Shown here: positions 33,071 to 42,171 of the stretch, piece after piece
How the letters are laid out: every line of letters starts with the position of its first letter
Numbering within the stretch: position 1 is the first letter of the stretch
From: Desulfacinum sp.
Lineage (GTDB): Bacteria; Desulfobacterota; Syntrophobacteria; Syntrophobacterales; DSM-9756
Assembly (NCBI GenBank): GCA_014359885.1
Contig: JACIYN010000011.1
Location: 51,540-115,539, forward strand
Direction: 5' to 3'
DNA length: 64,000 nucleotides
Made by a program: the position numbers and the translations under genes
Notes under the pieces: generated by a model
Told to the model about the DNA's origin: nothing
Database searches by the model: none
Seen by the model: only the letters and a program-made list of their open reading frames with translations

Positions 33071-34786
33071 ATGAAGGAATTTCTCCGAAAATGGAAGCGG
33101 CACTTCGTCTTCGCCGCATTTATCAGTCTTTTCATCAACTTCCTGGGCCTCACCTTCACCTTCTACATGTACACGATCTACGACGTGATCGTGACCAGCT
33201 ACAGCATCGACTCGCTCACGGCCATCACCATCCTGGCCCTCTACGCCCTCGGCATGCTCTTCCTGTTCGATTTCGTACGCCACAAGATCCTGGCCCGCGC
33301 AGGGCTGGATCTGGACGCCACCCTTTCGGGCCCCATGCTTCACAAGACCCTCACCCTGTTGTCCGGCCCCCTGAAGAACGTCTACGCGCGGGGCATCCAG
33401 GACGTGCGCACGCTGCGGGACTTCTTTTCCACCCAGGGGATCTTCGCCCTCTTCGACGCCCCCTGGTGCCCTTTCTACCTCATCCTCGTCTTCTACATGC
33501 ACCGCATGCTGGGCCTCATCTCCGTCGTTCTGGCCGTGGTCATCGTGCTGCTCACCCTGCTCCAGGAAAGGCTCTGCCAGAAGCTCATCCTGGATGCCAA
33601 CCGGATCAACTTCGAAAATTCCCGGTTCCAGAACACCCTGTTCGCCAACGCCGACGTGCTGCTGGCCATGGGCATGGGCCGCGGGGCGGCGGCCCGCTGG
33701 CACGAAAGGGACCGGGACGTGCTGGACAAGCAGACCACGGCCAGCAACCGGGCCGGCCTCATCCAGGCCGTCTTCAAGGCCCTGCAGCTGCTCACCCAGA
33801 TCGCCATCTACGGGGTGGGCGCCTACTACGTGATCCGCCACGAGATCACCCCGGGGCTCATGATCCTGGCCTCCATCCTGCAAGGACAGGCCACGCGCCC
33901 CATCATCCTCTTCATGCATTTTTACAAGACCAATGCGGCCGCCTGGGAGGCCTACCAGCGGCTCAGCGGTTTTCTGAACACGTGGGAACGCCTTCAGCCG
34001 AAAAGGGAGCGGCTGGCGCCCACCCGTCCCCGGGGGGCCCTGGAGGCCAGGAACGTCTTCTTCGTCCGGGAGGGGCGGCTCATCCTGGCGGACGTCTCCT
34101 GCCGGCTGGAGCCGGGCGGATTCCTGGGAGTCATCGGGCCCAGCGGCGCCGGCAAGACCACCCTGGCCAAGCTCCTGTGCGGGCTGTGGACGCCCGTTTT
34201 GGGCAGCGTTCAACTGGACGAGTACAACATGGCCTTCTGGGACAAGGAAGCCCTGGCCCGGCACGTGGGCTATCTCCCGCAGGACATCGACCTCTTCCCG
34301 GGCACCCTGGCCCAGAACATCGCCCACTTCGGCCCCCCGGACGAGGCCAGGTTGGAGGAAGTCCTTCGCATCACGGGGTTGTCGGACCTGGCGGCCTCCC
34401 TTCCCGACGGCATCCACAGCCCCGTGGGCCTGGAGGGAGGGGTGGTGCTCTCGGGAGGCCAGAAGCAGAGAGTGGCGTTCGCCCGGGCCATCTACCACGA
34501 CCCGGTGCTCCTGGTCCTGGACGAGCCCAATTCCAACCTGGACGAGGAAGGCGAAGCGGCCCTCATCCGGTGCCTGGAAAGCATTCGCAAGACCCGCCGG
34601 ACCACCTGCGTCCTCATTTCCCACACGCCCGGGCTGCTGTCCGTGGTGGACCACATCCTGGTGCTCCAGAACGGGCGGGCGGCGGACTTCGGTCCCAGGC
34701 AGGAGGTGCTCAACCGGCTCATGCGCAGCGCCTCGGCAGCCGGGGCCCGGCAGGCGGGCCCCGCCCAGGTCGGAAGTTCCGTGTGA
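33071..34786 (+). CDS. Type I secretion ABC transporter subunit 1 (PrtD family)
   Basis: A 571-residue half-transporter. It has about six membrane helices in residues 12-300 (FAAFISLFINFLGLTFTFYM first), with no C39 peptidase domain. The NBD has Walker A GPSGAGKTT (about 356), signature LSGGQKQRVAFARA (about 460) and Walker B LLVLDEPNSNLD (about 479), then the SHTPG H-loop. The DEPNSNLD box is typical of PrtD/LapB-like exporters of RTX proteins. A very similar subunit is encoded at 35289-36983. The pair may form a heterodimer or serve separate substrates. Both keep full catalytic motifs. Confidence 0.95.
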   Translation: MKEFLRKWKRHFVFAAFISLFINFLGLTFTFYMYTIYDVIVTSYSIDSLTAITILALYALGMLFLFDFVRHKILARAGLDLDATLSGPMLHKTLTLLSGPLKNVYARGIQDVRTLRDFFSTQGIFALFDAPWCPFYLILVFYMHRMLGLISVVLAVVIVLLTLLQERLCQKLILDANRINFENSRFQNTLFANADVLLAMGMGRGAAARWHERDRDVLDKQTTASNRAGLIQAVFKALQLLTQIAIYGVGAYYVIRHEITPGLMILASILQGQATRPIILFMHFYKTNAAAWEAYQRLSGFLNTWERLQPKRERLAPTRPRGALEARNVFFVREGRLILADVSCRLEPGGFLGVIGPSGAGKTTLAKLLCGLWTPVLGSVQLDEYNMAFWDKEALARHVGYLPQDIDLFPGTLAQNIAHFGPPDEARLEEVLRITGLSDLAASLPDGIHSPVGLEGGVVLSGGQKQRVAFARAIYHDPVLLVLDEPNSNLDEEGEAALIRCLESIRKTRRTTCVLISHTPGLLSVVDHILVLQNGRAADFGPRQEVLNRLMRSASAAGARQAGPAQVGSSV

Positions 34787-34818
34787 GGCTCCCGGGAGGG
34801 AAGGACGCAAAGGAGACC

Positions 34819-35229
34819 ATGTACGTGTTCCAGAAACGATTCGTGGACTGGTTCGACCGGCTGCTGCCCGCCCAGCAGGCGGCTCTGGCCCGGCTCTACT
34901 GGTTTCTTTGCACGGACGATCTCTCGGACCTGGCCCAGGCCGACGAACACCTGGTCCGCAAGTTCAGGGCGTACGCGGCGGCGGCCAACCCTCCGGTGCG
35001 GGCCTTGGCCCGGTTGCGGGGCATCGTTTCCATAGTGGACTTCATCCTTGAAAACGTGGATGCCCTGCTGCATATCCGGCACGCGGCCCTGGAACCCGGC
35101 GGCAAGGTGGTGCGCCTGGACCGCAGGCACTGGGAAAGGACCGTGTACGCGTGGAAGAAACGGAAGGCCGCCGAGTGGAGCGACGAGCACTTTTCCGGCT
35201 GGCTGCAGCACATTCTGTCCTCCCTGTGA
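34819..35229 (+). CDS. Uncharacterised 136-residue protein between the two ABC subunits
   Basis: Not recognised. A helical, basic, aromatic-rich cytoplasmic protein (VFQKRFVDWFDRLLPAQQAAL, WERTVYAWKKRKAAEW) with no signal peptide or membrane segment. The ATG follows GCAAAGGAGACC. It lies 32 bp after ABC subunit 1 and 59 bp before ABC subunit 2, so it is co-transcribed. It could be an adaptor or chaperone for the secreted protein; this is inference from place only. Confidence 0.6.
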   Translation: MYVFQKRFVDWFDRLLPAQQAALARLYWFLCTDDLSDLAQADEHLVRKFRAYAAAANPPVRALARLRGIVSIVDFILENVDALLHIRHAALEPGGKVVRLDRRHWERTVYAWKKRKAAEWSDEHFSGWLQHILSSL

Positions 35230-35288
35230 CGGGCCGGGACCCAAACGGACGGGAGGCCCGACCCCGGAGGAATCCGAAGGAGTTTTAC

Positions 35289-36983
35289 ATGCGAGATCAT
35301 CTCAAGACCTGGATCCGAAAGTATTTTTTGCACGCAGGGATTTTCAGTTTCTTCGTCAACGTCTTCGGACTCACCTTTCCCATCTACATGCTGGCCATCT
35401 ACGACAGGGTCCTGCAAAGCTTTTCCATCCCCACTCTGCTCACCATCTCCCTGGGGGCCCTGCTGGCCGTGGTGGTCATGGGCATCCTGGATGTGCTGCG
35501 CTCCAGGATCCTGGTTCTGGCGGGCGTGGAGATCCAGAACAGCCTGAGCGACACCGTGCTCACAGGCATGATCCGGAACCTTTCCCGCCTCGACGCTCCG
35601 CCCTACAAGGAAGGGTTGAGGGACCTGCAACTGCTTAGAAACTACCTGGGGGGCAGTGCCATCTTCTTCATCTTCGACTCCCCCTGGATGCCCATCTACC
35701 TGTTCGTCGTCTACCTCATCCACCCGTACCTGGCCGTGCTGGCCCTGGCGGGAGCCGGCGTTTCCCTCCTCCTCGGCTACTTCCAGGCCAAGTTCACCTC
35801 GCAACGCCTGGAGATGTCCCGGGCCCTGGAAGACAACATGAACCAATACCTCCATCTTCTTTTCTTCAACGCGGAAACCATCGCGGCCATGAACCTCTTC
35901 CCGGGCATCCTCAAACAATGGGACGCCAAAAACAGCGCCCAGATCCGCCTCCTGGACCAGTCCTCCAGCGCCCTGGGGCTTTTCGCCTCGGCCACCCGAA
36001 CCTTCCGCACCCTCGTCCCCATCCTGGTCTACGGGCTGGGGGCCTACCTGGTCATCCGGTCGGAGGTAGCGGTGGGGGGCATCATCGCCGCCTCCATCAT
36101 CACCCGCCAGTTCCTGGCTCCCGTGGACTCCATGGTGGCCACGTGGAAGCAGACCGTGGAAGCCCGGGCCGCCTACAAACGGCTGGGGCGTCTTCTGGAG
36201 GATTCCGCTTCGGAAAGCGTCCAGACCCGGCTGCCCACCCCGCAGGGGCGCGTAAGCGTCCAGCAGGTGGGACTCAGGATCGGCAGCCGGGAGATCCTCA
36301 AAGGGGTTTCCTTCCAGATGGATCCCGGTGAGGTGGTGGCGGTCATCGGCCCCTCCGGGGCGGGAAAATCCACCCTGTGCCGCGTTCTGCTGGGCATCTA
36401 CCCGGCCACCTCCGGCAAGGTCACCCTGGACGGAGCGGACATCAACCAGTGGGACCGCGATCTGCTCGGGCCCCACGTGGGCTACCTGCCCCAGGACGTC
36501 CAGTTGTTCAACGGTACGGTGGCGGAAAACATCGCCCGGCTCGGCCCCGTGGATTCGGAAAAGGTCATCGAGACGGCCCGACTGGCCGGGATCCACGACA
36601 TGGTTCTTTCCCTGCCTTCCGGCTACGATACGGACGTGGGCGAGCGAGGCAACCGTTTGTCGGGCGGCCAGAAACAGCGCATCGGTCTGGCCCGGGCCTT
36701 TTACGGGATTCCCAAGTTCGTGGTCCTGGACGAGCCCAACTCCAACCTGGACGACCAGGGAGAAAGGGCCCTGCTGGAGGCCGTCAAGAGCCTCAAGGAA
36801 AAAGGTTCGTCCGTGCTGCTCGTGAGCCACCGGCCGTCCATCCTGTCGGTGGCGGACAAGGTGCTGGTCCTCAAGGACGGGCAAACGGCCATGTTCGGCC
36901 CCACCAAGGAGGTGCTCGCCCACCTCATGGGCCAGCCCCAGGTGGCCCCTGCGGCGCGCCCCCAGGCGGGCACGCCCGGCTAG
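35289..36983 (+). CDS. Type I secretion ABC transporter subunit 2 (PrtD family)
   Basis: A 564-residue half-transporter. The N-terminal membrane domain starts KYFLHAGIFSFFVNVFGLTF and contains FDSPWMPIYLFVVYLIHPYL, typical of PrtD/HasD. There is no peptidase domain. Walker A is GPSGAGKST (about 355), signature LSGGQKQRIGLARA (about 457), Walker B FVVLDEPNSNLD (about 477) and H-loop VSHRPS. The start was placed at the ATG after GAAGGAGTTTTAC; an upstream in-frame start would overlap the preceding gene. The TAG stop lies at the very end of inverted-end element B, which separates it from hlyD. Confidence 0.95.
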   Translation: MRDHLKTWIRKYFLHAGIFSFFVNVFGLTFPIYMLAIYDRVLQSFSIPTLLTISLGALLAVVVMGILDVLRSRILVLAGVEIQNSLSDTVLTGMIRNLSRLDAPPYKEGLRDLQLLRNYLGGSAIFFIFDSPWMPIYLFVVYLIHPYLAVLALAGAGVSLLLGYFQAKFTSQRLEMSRALEDNMNQYLHLLFFNAETIAAMNLFPGILKQWDAKNSAQIRLLDQSSSALGLFASATRTFRTLVPILVYGLGAYLVIRSEVAVGGIIAASIITRQFLAPVDSMVATWKQTVEARAAYKRLGRLLEDSASESVQTRLPTPQGRVSVQQVGLRIGSREILKGVSFQMDPGEVVAVIGPSGAGKSTLCRVLLGIYPATSGKVTLDGADINQWDRDLLGPHVGYLPQDVQLFNGTVAENIARLGPVDSEKVIETARLAGIHDMVLSLPSGYDTDVGERGNRLSGGQKQRIGLARAFYGIPKFVVLDEPNSNLDDQGERALLEAVKSLKEKGSSVLLVSHRPSILSVADKVLVLKDGQTAMFGPTKEVLAHLMGQPQVAPAARPQAGTPG

Positions 36984-37200
36984 GAGCCTGTCCGACAATG
37001 GCTCTCCAAGACAAGAGCTTGGGCTCTGGCCCCTCTTTTCGTAGCCGCGGGGCTTCAGCCCCGCGGGAACGGGCCATCGTAGCTTCCTGAAGTGACAGGA
37101 AATACGCGATGGCCTATCCGACGGCCGGGGGTTCCTCCGCAGCCCTGAAGGGCTGCGCTACGAGAAGAACGGTGGTCCGTAACGGGCTCGGACAGGCTCC
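36982..37200. repeat. Inverted-end REPIN-type element, copy B (intact)
   Basis: GGAGCCTGTCCGA (36983-36995) and TCGGACAGGCTCC (37188-37200) are perfect 13-bp inverted ends. Inside are facing REPs: TCGTAGCCGCGGGGC-TTCA-GCCCCGCGG near 37039-37068 and CGCAGCCC-TGAA-GGGCTGCG then CTACGAG near 37138-37165. The spacer includes GAAGTGACAGGAAATACGCG. It lies between ABC subunit 2 and hlyD, and one end overlaps the ABC stop codon. No gene lies in 36984-37259. Confidence 0.85.
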
Positions 37201-37259
37201 CGGGAGAATGGTCGAAAACAAATAAAGGCCCCATCGATTGCGGGCGGGAGTGTGAAGTC

Positions 37260-38555
37260 ATGATCGATACCAACCCTAAACGCTACATCATCCTCGGCCT
37301 GGTCGTGATCTTCCTCTTTTTTGGAGGATTGCTGGCCTGGGCCGCCTTTCTGCCCTTCTACGGGGCCGTGATCGCCCCGGGCACCGCCACCGTGGTGGGA
37401 AACAAGAAGGTGGTGCAGCACCTGGAGGGCGGCATCGTGGATAAGGTCCTCGTCAAGGACGGGGACAAGGTGGAAGCGGGGCAACTCCTGATCCGACTCA
37501 AGAGCGAGAAGATCGTGGCCCAGATCGATCTGCTGGAGGGAGAACTCTTTTTCAAGCTCGCCGAACAGGCCCGGCTCAAGGCCGAAACCACCCTTCAGAA
37601 CGCCCTTGCGTGGCCCCCCGAACTGCTGGAACGCCAAGACAATGAGAAGGTGGCCGCCGTCCTGCGCGAGGAGGAGGCCATCTTCCAGTCCCGCCGCAAG
37701 GATCTGCTCAACAAGGTGGAGCTGTACGAGAGCCAGATCGTGCAACTGGAGAAGCAGAAACTGGGGCTCCAGGCACAGATCGAAGCCCAGGACCGCATCC
37801 GCGCCGCCCTGCGCGATGAGCTGGCGGCCAAGGAAACCCTGCTGGAAAAGAAGTACATCGACAAACCCCACATCCTGGAACTGAGGCGCCGGCTGGCGGA
37901 AGTGGAAGGCCAGCGGGAAAGCCTGCGCCAGAGCATCGCCCAGGTGGAACAGAAGATACAGGAACTGAAGCTGCGCATCCTGGACCTGAACGACGCCTAC
38001 AAAGCCGAAGCCCTGGCGCAGCTCCGGAAGGTCACCGACGAGATCTTCTCCTTGCGGGAACAGCTCCGCCCCCTGTGGGACGCCCGCACCCGGCTGGACA
38101 TCACCGCACCCATCGCCGGCACCATCATCAACCTGGCGGTCCACTCGGAAGATTCCCGGGTGATCAAGCCCGGAGAGGCGCTCATGGAAATCGTGCCGGA
38201 CAATTCCCAGCTGGTGGTGGAAGCCCACATCCGCCCGAACGAAATCACCAAGGTCTACGTGGGCCAGACGGCTCGGGTGCAGTTGAGCGCCTTCGACAGG
38301 CGCAGCGTCCCGCCCGTTCCGGGAACGGTCACCTATGTATCCGCGGACCAGCTGCGCGCCCAAACGGCCCAGGGCGTCTATTCCTATTACGTGGCCCACG
38401 TGCGGGTGGACGAGCGCGAACTGGAAAAGGCGGGAGCGTACCTCTACCCGGGCATGCCCGCCGTGTGCTACCTGACGACCAAGAAGCGCACCATCCTGGA
38501 CTACATGCTGGAGCCGCTCCTGACCGTCACCGATCAGGCCCTGAGGGAAAGCTGA
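37260..38555 (+). CDS. Type I secretion membrane-fusion protein (HlyD/PrtE family)
   Basis: A 431-residue protein. A short cytoplasmic lead is followed by one membrane segment (about 9-30, YIILGLVVIFLFFGGLLAWAAF) and VVQHLEGGIVDKVLVKDGDKV as the lipoyl-like half-motif. A long periplasmic coiled coil follows (about 95-280), then LDITAPIAGTIINLAVHSE and a beta-barrel region ending PGMPAVCYLTTKKRTILDYML, the signature C-terminus of HlyD-type adaptors. It bridges the ABC subunits and TolC. It is separated from the ABC genes by repeat element B, so the mRNA would have to traverse two strong hairpins. Confidence 0.95.
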   Translation: MIDTNPKRYIILGLVVIFLFFGGLLAWAAFLPFYGAVIAPGTATVVGNKKVVQHLEGGIVDKVLVKDGDKVEAGQLLIRLKSEKIVAQIDLLEGELFFKLAEQARLKAETTLQNALAWPPELLERQDNEKVAAVLREEEAIFQSRRKDLLNKVELYESQIVQLEKQKLGLQAQIEAQDRIRAALRDELAAKETLLEKKYIDKPHILELRRRLAEVEGQRESLRQSIAQVEQKIQELKLRILDLNDAYKAEALAQLRKVTDEIFSLREQLRPLWDARTRLDITAPIAGTIINLAVHSEDSRVIKPGEALMEIVPDNSQLVVEAHIRPNEITKVYVGQTARVQLSAFDRRSVPPVPGTVTYVSADQLRAQTAQGVYSYYVAHVRVDERELEKAGAYLYPGMPAVCYLTTKKRTILDYMLEPLLTVTDQALRES

Positions 38556-38723
38556 GAACGGATCGCGTTCCGCCTGGTTCTTATGCGCCGCGGTCGGCTC
38601 ATTTCGACCAATGCCCGGGCTCCACGGGACGGGGCCACGCCCATGTCTTCCTCCGTGAAGGCATCAGTCGGGCGCCTGTGCCAAAACACGGCGGATGCCC
38701 GCTTTTGTCTTTGCCAAGCCGTT

Positions 38724-38908
38724 TAGGAGCCTGTCCGACAATGGCTCTCCGACTTGCCGGACCGAGGAATTTTGGTCCTCCTCGTTGCCGCGGGGCTTGA
38801 GCCCCGCGGGAAAGGGCCATCGTACCTCCATGAAGTGACAGGACATCCGCGATGGACTATCCGACGGCCGGGGGTTCCTCCGCAGCCCTAAAGGGCTGCG
38901 CTACGAGT
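38724..38908. repeat. Inverted-end REPIN-type element, copy C (right end lost)
   Basis: The left end TAGGAGCCTGTCCGACAATG (38724-38743) matches copy B. Internal REPs are GCCGCGGGGC-TTGA-GCCCCGCGG and CGCAGCCC-TAAA-GGGCTGCG followed by CTACGAG. The right inverted end is missing: after CTACGAG the sequence passes into another REP pair at about 38930. Confidence 0.75.
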
Positions 38909-38929
38909 AAACAGTTCCGGCGGGCGGGC

Positions 38930-39000
38930 GTAAAGCCCGCCCCTACGAAGGCCACGGACCTGTTGCGTGGGGGCGGGGCTATCCCCGCCCGCTCATCGCG
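38930..39000. repeat. Facing GTAG-type REP pair (GGGCGGGC family)
   Basis: GCGGGCG-TAAA-GCCCGCCCCTAC and GGGGCGGGGCTATCCCCGCCC face each other about 30 bp apart. Relatives occur at 49757-49832, 53763-53850, 63844-63870 and, doubled, at 21484-21683. The GTAG tetranucleotide at the foot of the palindrome is typical of REPs. Confidence 0.7.
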
Positions 39001-39200
39001 CGGAGACAAGAAGAATACGGCGAAAACATCGCCCCATTTACTGTGATAGAGAACCGCGAATGAACGCGAACAGACGCAAATCTTTTTAGAGGGCGCTCCC
39101 CCCGCCCGGCTCAGGGCCCCACTCCGCCTTCCAGGAAAATCTGAAAGGCATGCGGCATGCCCGCCTCCGAGGCGATGGCGGAAACGACGTGGAAGCGGGT

Positions 39201-39863
39201 TTATTGGGCGGCTTCCCTCGGCCCGGAAAGAGGCGCAGGACTCTTGGGCGGGCGGGACTTCCGGCCCACGGCCTCCAGGAGTTTTCGGCGCACCTCGTCG
39301 GATACCCCGGGCAGCGCGTCCAGCACCTCCTCGGGGGTCTTCTCCCGGGCCGGCTCCGCCCCCTCAAGCGCAGGGGCCGTTGGGGCCGGTTCCTGCCCGA
39401 CACCCGGCAAAGGAGCGCTCGGTGGAACCGGGCGCGGCTTGGTGGCGCTGAAAAGGCGGAGCCGCTCCCGACGGCCGTCCCTTTCCACCACCACGTAATT
39501 GGATCCGATCTCCACCAGGGTCCAACCGGCCACGACGTCTCCTTCGGCCGAAAGGCTTTTCGCCCGTCCCACCCCGGCCTCCTCCAACAACGCCCGCCTT
39601 CCCTGCGGGGTGATCACAACCCCCGTGAAAAGAAGCCGTCGTTCCAGGGAGGCGGCCGCACCGGCCGGACTCCGGGACACGCCCCCCCCGGGCCGGTCCG
39701 GCGCCACGAAGAGGTTGCGCCGGACCATGGCAGGGATCGGCTCGGAGGTCGGGCCCGAATCCTCACTCCGGCCCGAAGCAGGCCCCGTGAAAACGAATAA
39801 GACCGCCATCACCAGGGCTGCCAGGCGGCCCCAGGCCCCCTCCGGCTTGCGCCCTGGACCCAC
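39201..39863 (-). CDS. GspC/PilP-like type II secretion protein
   Basis: About 220 residues. A signal-anchor (LAALVMAVLFVFTG) is followed by a linker, then an HR-like beta domain at about 80-150 (RLLFTGVVITPQGRRALLEE, GDVVAGWTLVEIGSNYVVVERDGRRERLRLF), which matches the GspC/PilP homology region. A proline-rich linker and a short helical tail (TPEEVLDALPGVSDEVRRKLLE) end it. Proposed role: connect the inner-membrane platform to the secretin encoded just upstream. I chose the GTG at 39863, 11 bp after the gspD stop with AGGA upstream; an ATG at 39911 overlapping gspD is possible. Last gene of the cluster, an unusual place for gspC, which usually comes first. Confidence 0.7.
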   Translation of the reverse strand: MGPGRKPEGAWGRLAALVMAVLFVFTGPASGRSEDSGPTSEPIPAMVRRNLFVAPDRPGGGVSRSPAGAAASLERRLLFTGVVITPQGRRALLEEAGVGRAKSLSAEGDVVAGWTLVEIGSNYVVVERDGRRERLRLFSATKPRPVPPSAPLPGVGQEPAPTAPALEGAEPAREKTPEEVLDALPGVSDEVRRKLLEAVGRKSRPPKSPAPLSGPREAAQ

Positions 39864-39873
39864 GGACCCGATC

Positions 39874-42171
39874 CTATCGGGAGGAATCCAACGGAACATC
39901 TTGCCCGCCATCGTTTCGTCGTTTCAACATTTCCTGGATGCGCGCCACCTTGGAAGAAAACTCGCGGGTGATGGCATCCGCCTGTTGCCGGTCCTTCACC
40001 ACCCGAGGAGTGATCAGCAGGATCAGCTCCGCCTTGGTGCTTTCCGTGGTGCGCCCGCCGAAGGCGTAGCCCAGGATCGGGATGTCCCGAAGAACCGGGA
40101 TGCCCGATCGGCTGTCGCTGTCGGTATCCCGGATCAGGCCTCCGATGATGATGGTCTGGCCGTCTTGAACCACGATCGTGCTGTTGACCGAGCGGTTCAG
40201 GATGGAGGTGGTCTTGAGCTCCTCGTCCCGCTCCCCCTTCTGGCTCACCTCCTGGCTGATCTCCAGCTTCACCAGGCCGGTGGAGTTGATGTGCGGGGTC
40301 ACCTTCAAGATGATGCCGGTCTTACGGTACTGGATGGTGCGGGTGACGGCCGTGGCCTCCTGGCTCGTCACCTCCCCGGTCACGATGGGCACCTCTTCGG
40401 CCACCTCGATGCTGGCCTCCTGATGGTCGGACGCCATGACATTGGGAGAGGACAGGATGTTGAGCCGCGAGTCCTTGCCCAGGGCCTTGATGAGTCCCCG
40501 CAGGAAATCCACCCCGTCGAAGACGGCCATGGTGAATCCCGTGCCGGACCCCAGGGCCGTATCCACGCTGCGGGCCACGCCCCCGTCCAGGATCGCCTGG
40601 CCCGTGTAGTCGTCCCAATGGCCCTGGAGGAACCATTCCAGGCCGTACTCGATGGATCCTGAAAGGGAAATTTCCGCAATGATCACGTTGATGAGCACCT
40701 GGCGGGGCATGATATCCAGCTTCCGGATCACCTTCAGGATCGACTGGTAGTCCCTTTCGTTGGCGCGAATGAGCAGGCTGTTGGTGGCCGGATCGGAGAT
40801 GAATGCCACCTCGCCGGTGAGTTCGCCCGCCGCCGCTTCCATCTGCGGAGGCGGCGGAGGCTGTTCCGAACCTTCCTCCCGGACCGCCTCCACCACCGTG
40901 GGACGACGAACCGCCTCCCCCTGCCGCCTGCTGGATGCAGCCGACCGCCCGTACAGTTGGGTCAGGATCTCGGCCAGGTCTTCCGCCGATCCGTTTTCCA
41001 CCACATAGACATAAACCCCCTCGCCGCCTTGGCCGGGCTGGTCCATCACGTCGATCCAGCGGGCCGCCAGCTCCAGCACGGACGGCCATCGCGTGGCCAC
41101 CAGCACCGCGTTCAGGCTCTTCACGGCATGGACCTGCAATCCGCCGGGATCCATGCCCGGCCGCTGGTAAAGGCCCTTGGCCGTGAGGACGGCGCGCAGA
41201 TCCTCGGCCACGTCCGACGCCTCGCCGTAATGCACGGGGAAGATCCGCCAGCTCACGTCCCGCACCTGGTCCACGTCCATGACGGAAAGAATCCGAAGAA
41301 CGTTGTCCACGTTCTGACGCGTGTCGGTGATGACCAGGGAATTGGTGGCGTCGTCCGGCACCAGCACCGCCCCCGGGCTGCAGAAGGATTTCACGCTCTT
41401 GGCCGCCGCCGCCGCGGATAGATACCGAAGCCGGATGATCTGGGTCACGTCCCCCGATTCGGAAACGGCCCCGTCCGCATCCCAGAGGGGTCCCTGGACC
41501 GCGGGCCCCACCTGCTTTCGCACCACCTTGTAGAGCCTTCCGGGCCCTTCCACCACCGCCAGGCCGCTCAACTGGAGCACCTGGTTCAGGGCGTCGATGA
41601 ATTCCGACCGCGTGTAAGCGCCCTTGACGTGGAAGGTGACTTTGGCCCGCACCGCCGGGTCCACCACGAAGTTGGCCCCGAAGGTCTGAAAAAGGGTGGC
41701 GTCCAGCACCTCGTAGATATCGGCGTTATCGAAGCTGAGTTCCAGCTCCGTGCGCGTCTCCGCCTCACCGGGCGTCCTCGTGCGCACCCGCTCCTCCACG
41801 CCCGGGCGGGCCACCCCGGGCAGGGCCGGACTTTCCCGAACCGGCCCTGATCCCGCCACCACGCGCCGCTCCGGCACGCCCCCCGACGGTGCCGCGGCGG
41901 ACGGCCTCCCAAGCTCTTGCCCCGCCTTGATTGGCGAAGCCCCCTCCCGTGAAGAAGCCGCCGCTCTGTCCCCTCCCGGCGCAACGTCCGCCGGAATCCT
42001 TGCCGACACAGGGCGTTCGGCCGCCACCCGCCCGGATTTCCCTTCCGGCTCCGCAACGGCCGGCGCCTTCCAGGCGGCGCACCCCCCCATCAGCACACAA
42101 CAGACCAACGCCGCCAGCCGGAACGCCCGCTCGATCTTCAACGCCCCTTTACGAGTCGTTCTTCCCATCAT
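39874..42171 (-). CDS. Type II secretion secretin GspD, lipoprotein form
   Basis: A 765-residue secretin. The N-terminal lipoprotein signal has lipobox LMGGC, with Cys about 30. Residues about 35-140 are a proline-, arginine- and glycine-rich spacer. N0 starts LSFDNADIYEVLDATLFQTFGAN. N1-N3 domains include DDATNSLVITDTRQNVDNVLRIL, VYVYVVENGSAEDLAEIL and SDPATNSLLIRANERDYQSIL. The secretin core includes VLINVIIAEISLSGSIEYGLEW and the end motif PVLRDIPILGYAFGGRTTEST. Lipidated secretins can reach the outer membrane without a separate pilotin. It overlaps gspM by 23 bp. Confidence 0.94.
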   Translation of the reverse strand: MMGRTTRKGALKIERAFRLAALVCCVLMGGCAAWKAPAVAEPEGKSGRVAAERPVSARIPADVAPGGDRAAASSREGASPIKAGQELGRPSAAAPSGGVPERRVVAGSGPVRESPALPGVARPGVEERVRTRTPGEAETRTELELSFDNADIYEVLDATLFQTFGANFVVDPAVRAKVTFHVKGAYTRSEFIDALNQVLQLSGLAVVEGPGRLYKVVRKQVGPAVQGPLWDADGAVSESGDVTQIIRLRYLSAAAAAKSVKSFCSPGAVLVPDDATNSLVITDTRQNVDNVLRILSVMDVDQVRDVSWRIFPVHYGEASDVAEDLRAVLTAKGLYQRPGMDPGGLQVHAVKSLNAVLVATRWPSVLELAARWIDVMDQPGQGGEGVYVYVVENGSAEDLAEILTQLYGRSAASSRRQGEAVRRPTVVEAVREEGSEQPPPPPQMEAAAGELTGEVAFISDPATNSLLIRANERDYQSILKVIRKLDIMPRQVLINVIIAEISLSGSIEYGLEWFLQGHWDDYTGQAILDGGVARSVDTALGSGTGFTMAVFDGVDFLRGLIKALGKDSRLNILSSPNVMASDHQEASIEVAEEVPIVTGEVTSQEATAVTRTIQYRKTGIILKVTPHINSTGLVKLEISQEVSQKGERDEELKTTSILNRSVNSTIVVQDGQTIIIGGLIRDTDSDSRSGIPVLRDIPILGYAFGGRTTESTKAELILLITPRVVKDRQQADAITREFSSKVARIQEMLKRRNDGGQDVPLDSSR

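Larger units (their letters stand above)
38556..39200. other. 645-bp intergenic region with repeats
   Basis: Contains element C (38724-38908) and a GTAG-type REP pair (38930-39000). The last 130 bp before the gspC-like stop show nothing recognisable. No gene or clear terminator for hlyD is seen. Confidence 0.6.

Noticed and set aside
32728..34818. Long plus-strand frame running into the 136-residue protein
   Set aside because: Out-of-phase shadow of ABC subunit 1; only its last 136 codons, after a proper ribosome-binding site, look coding.
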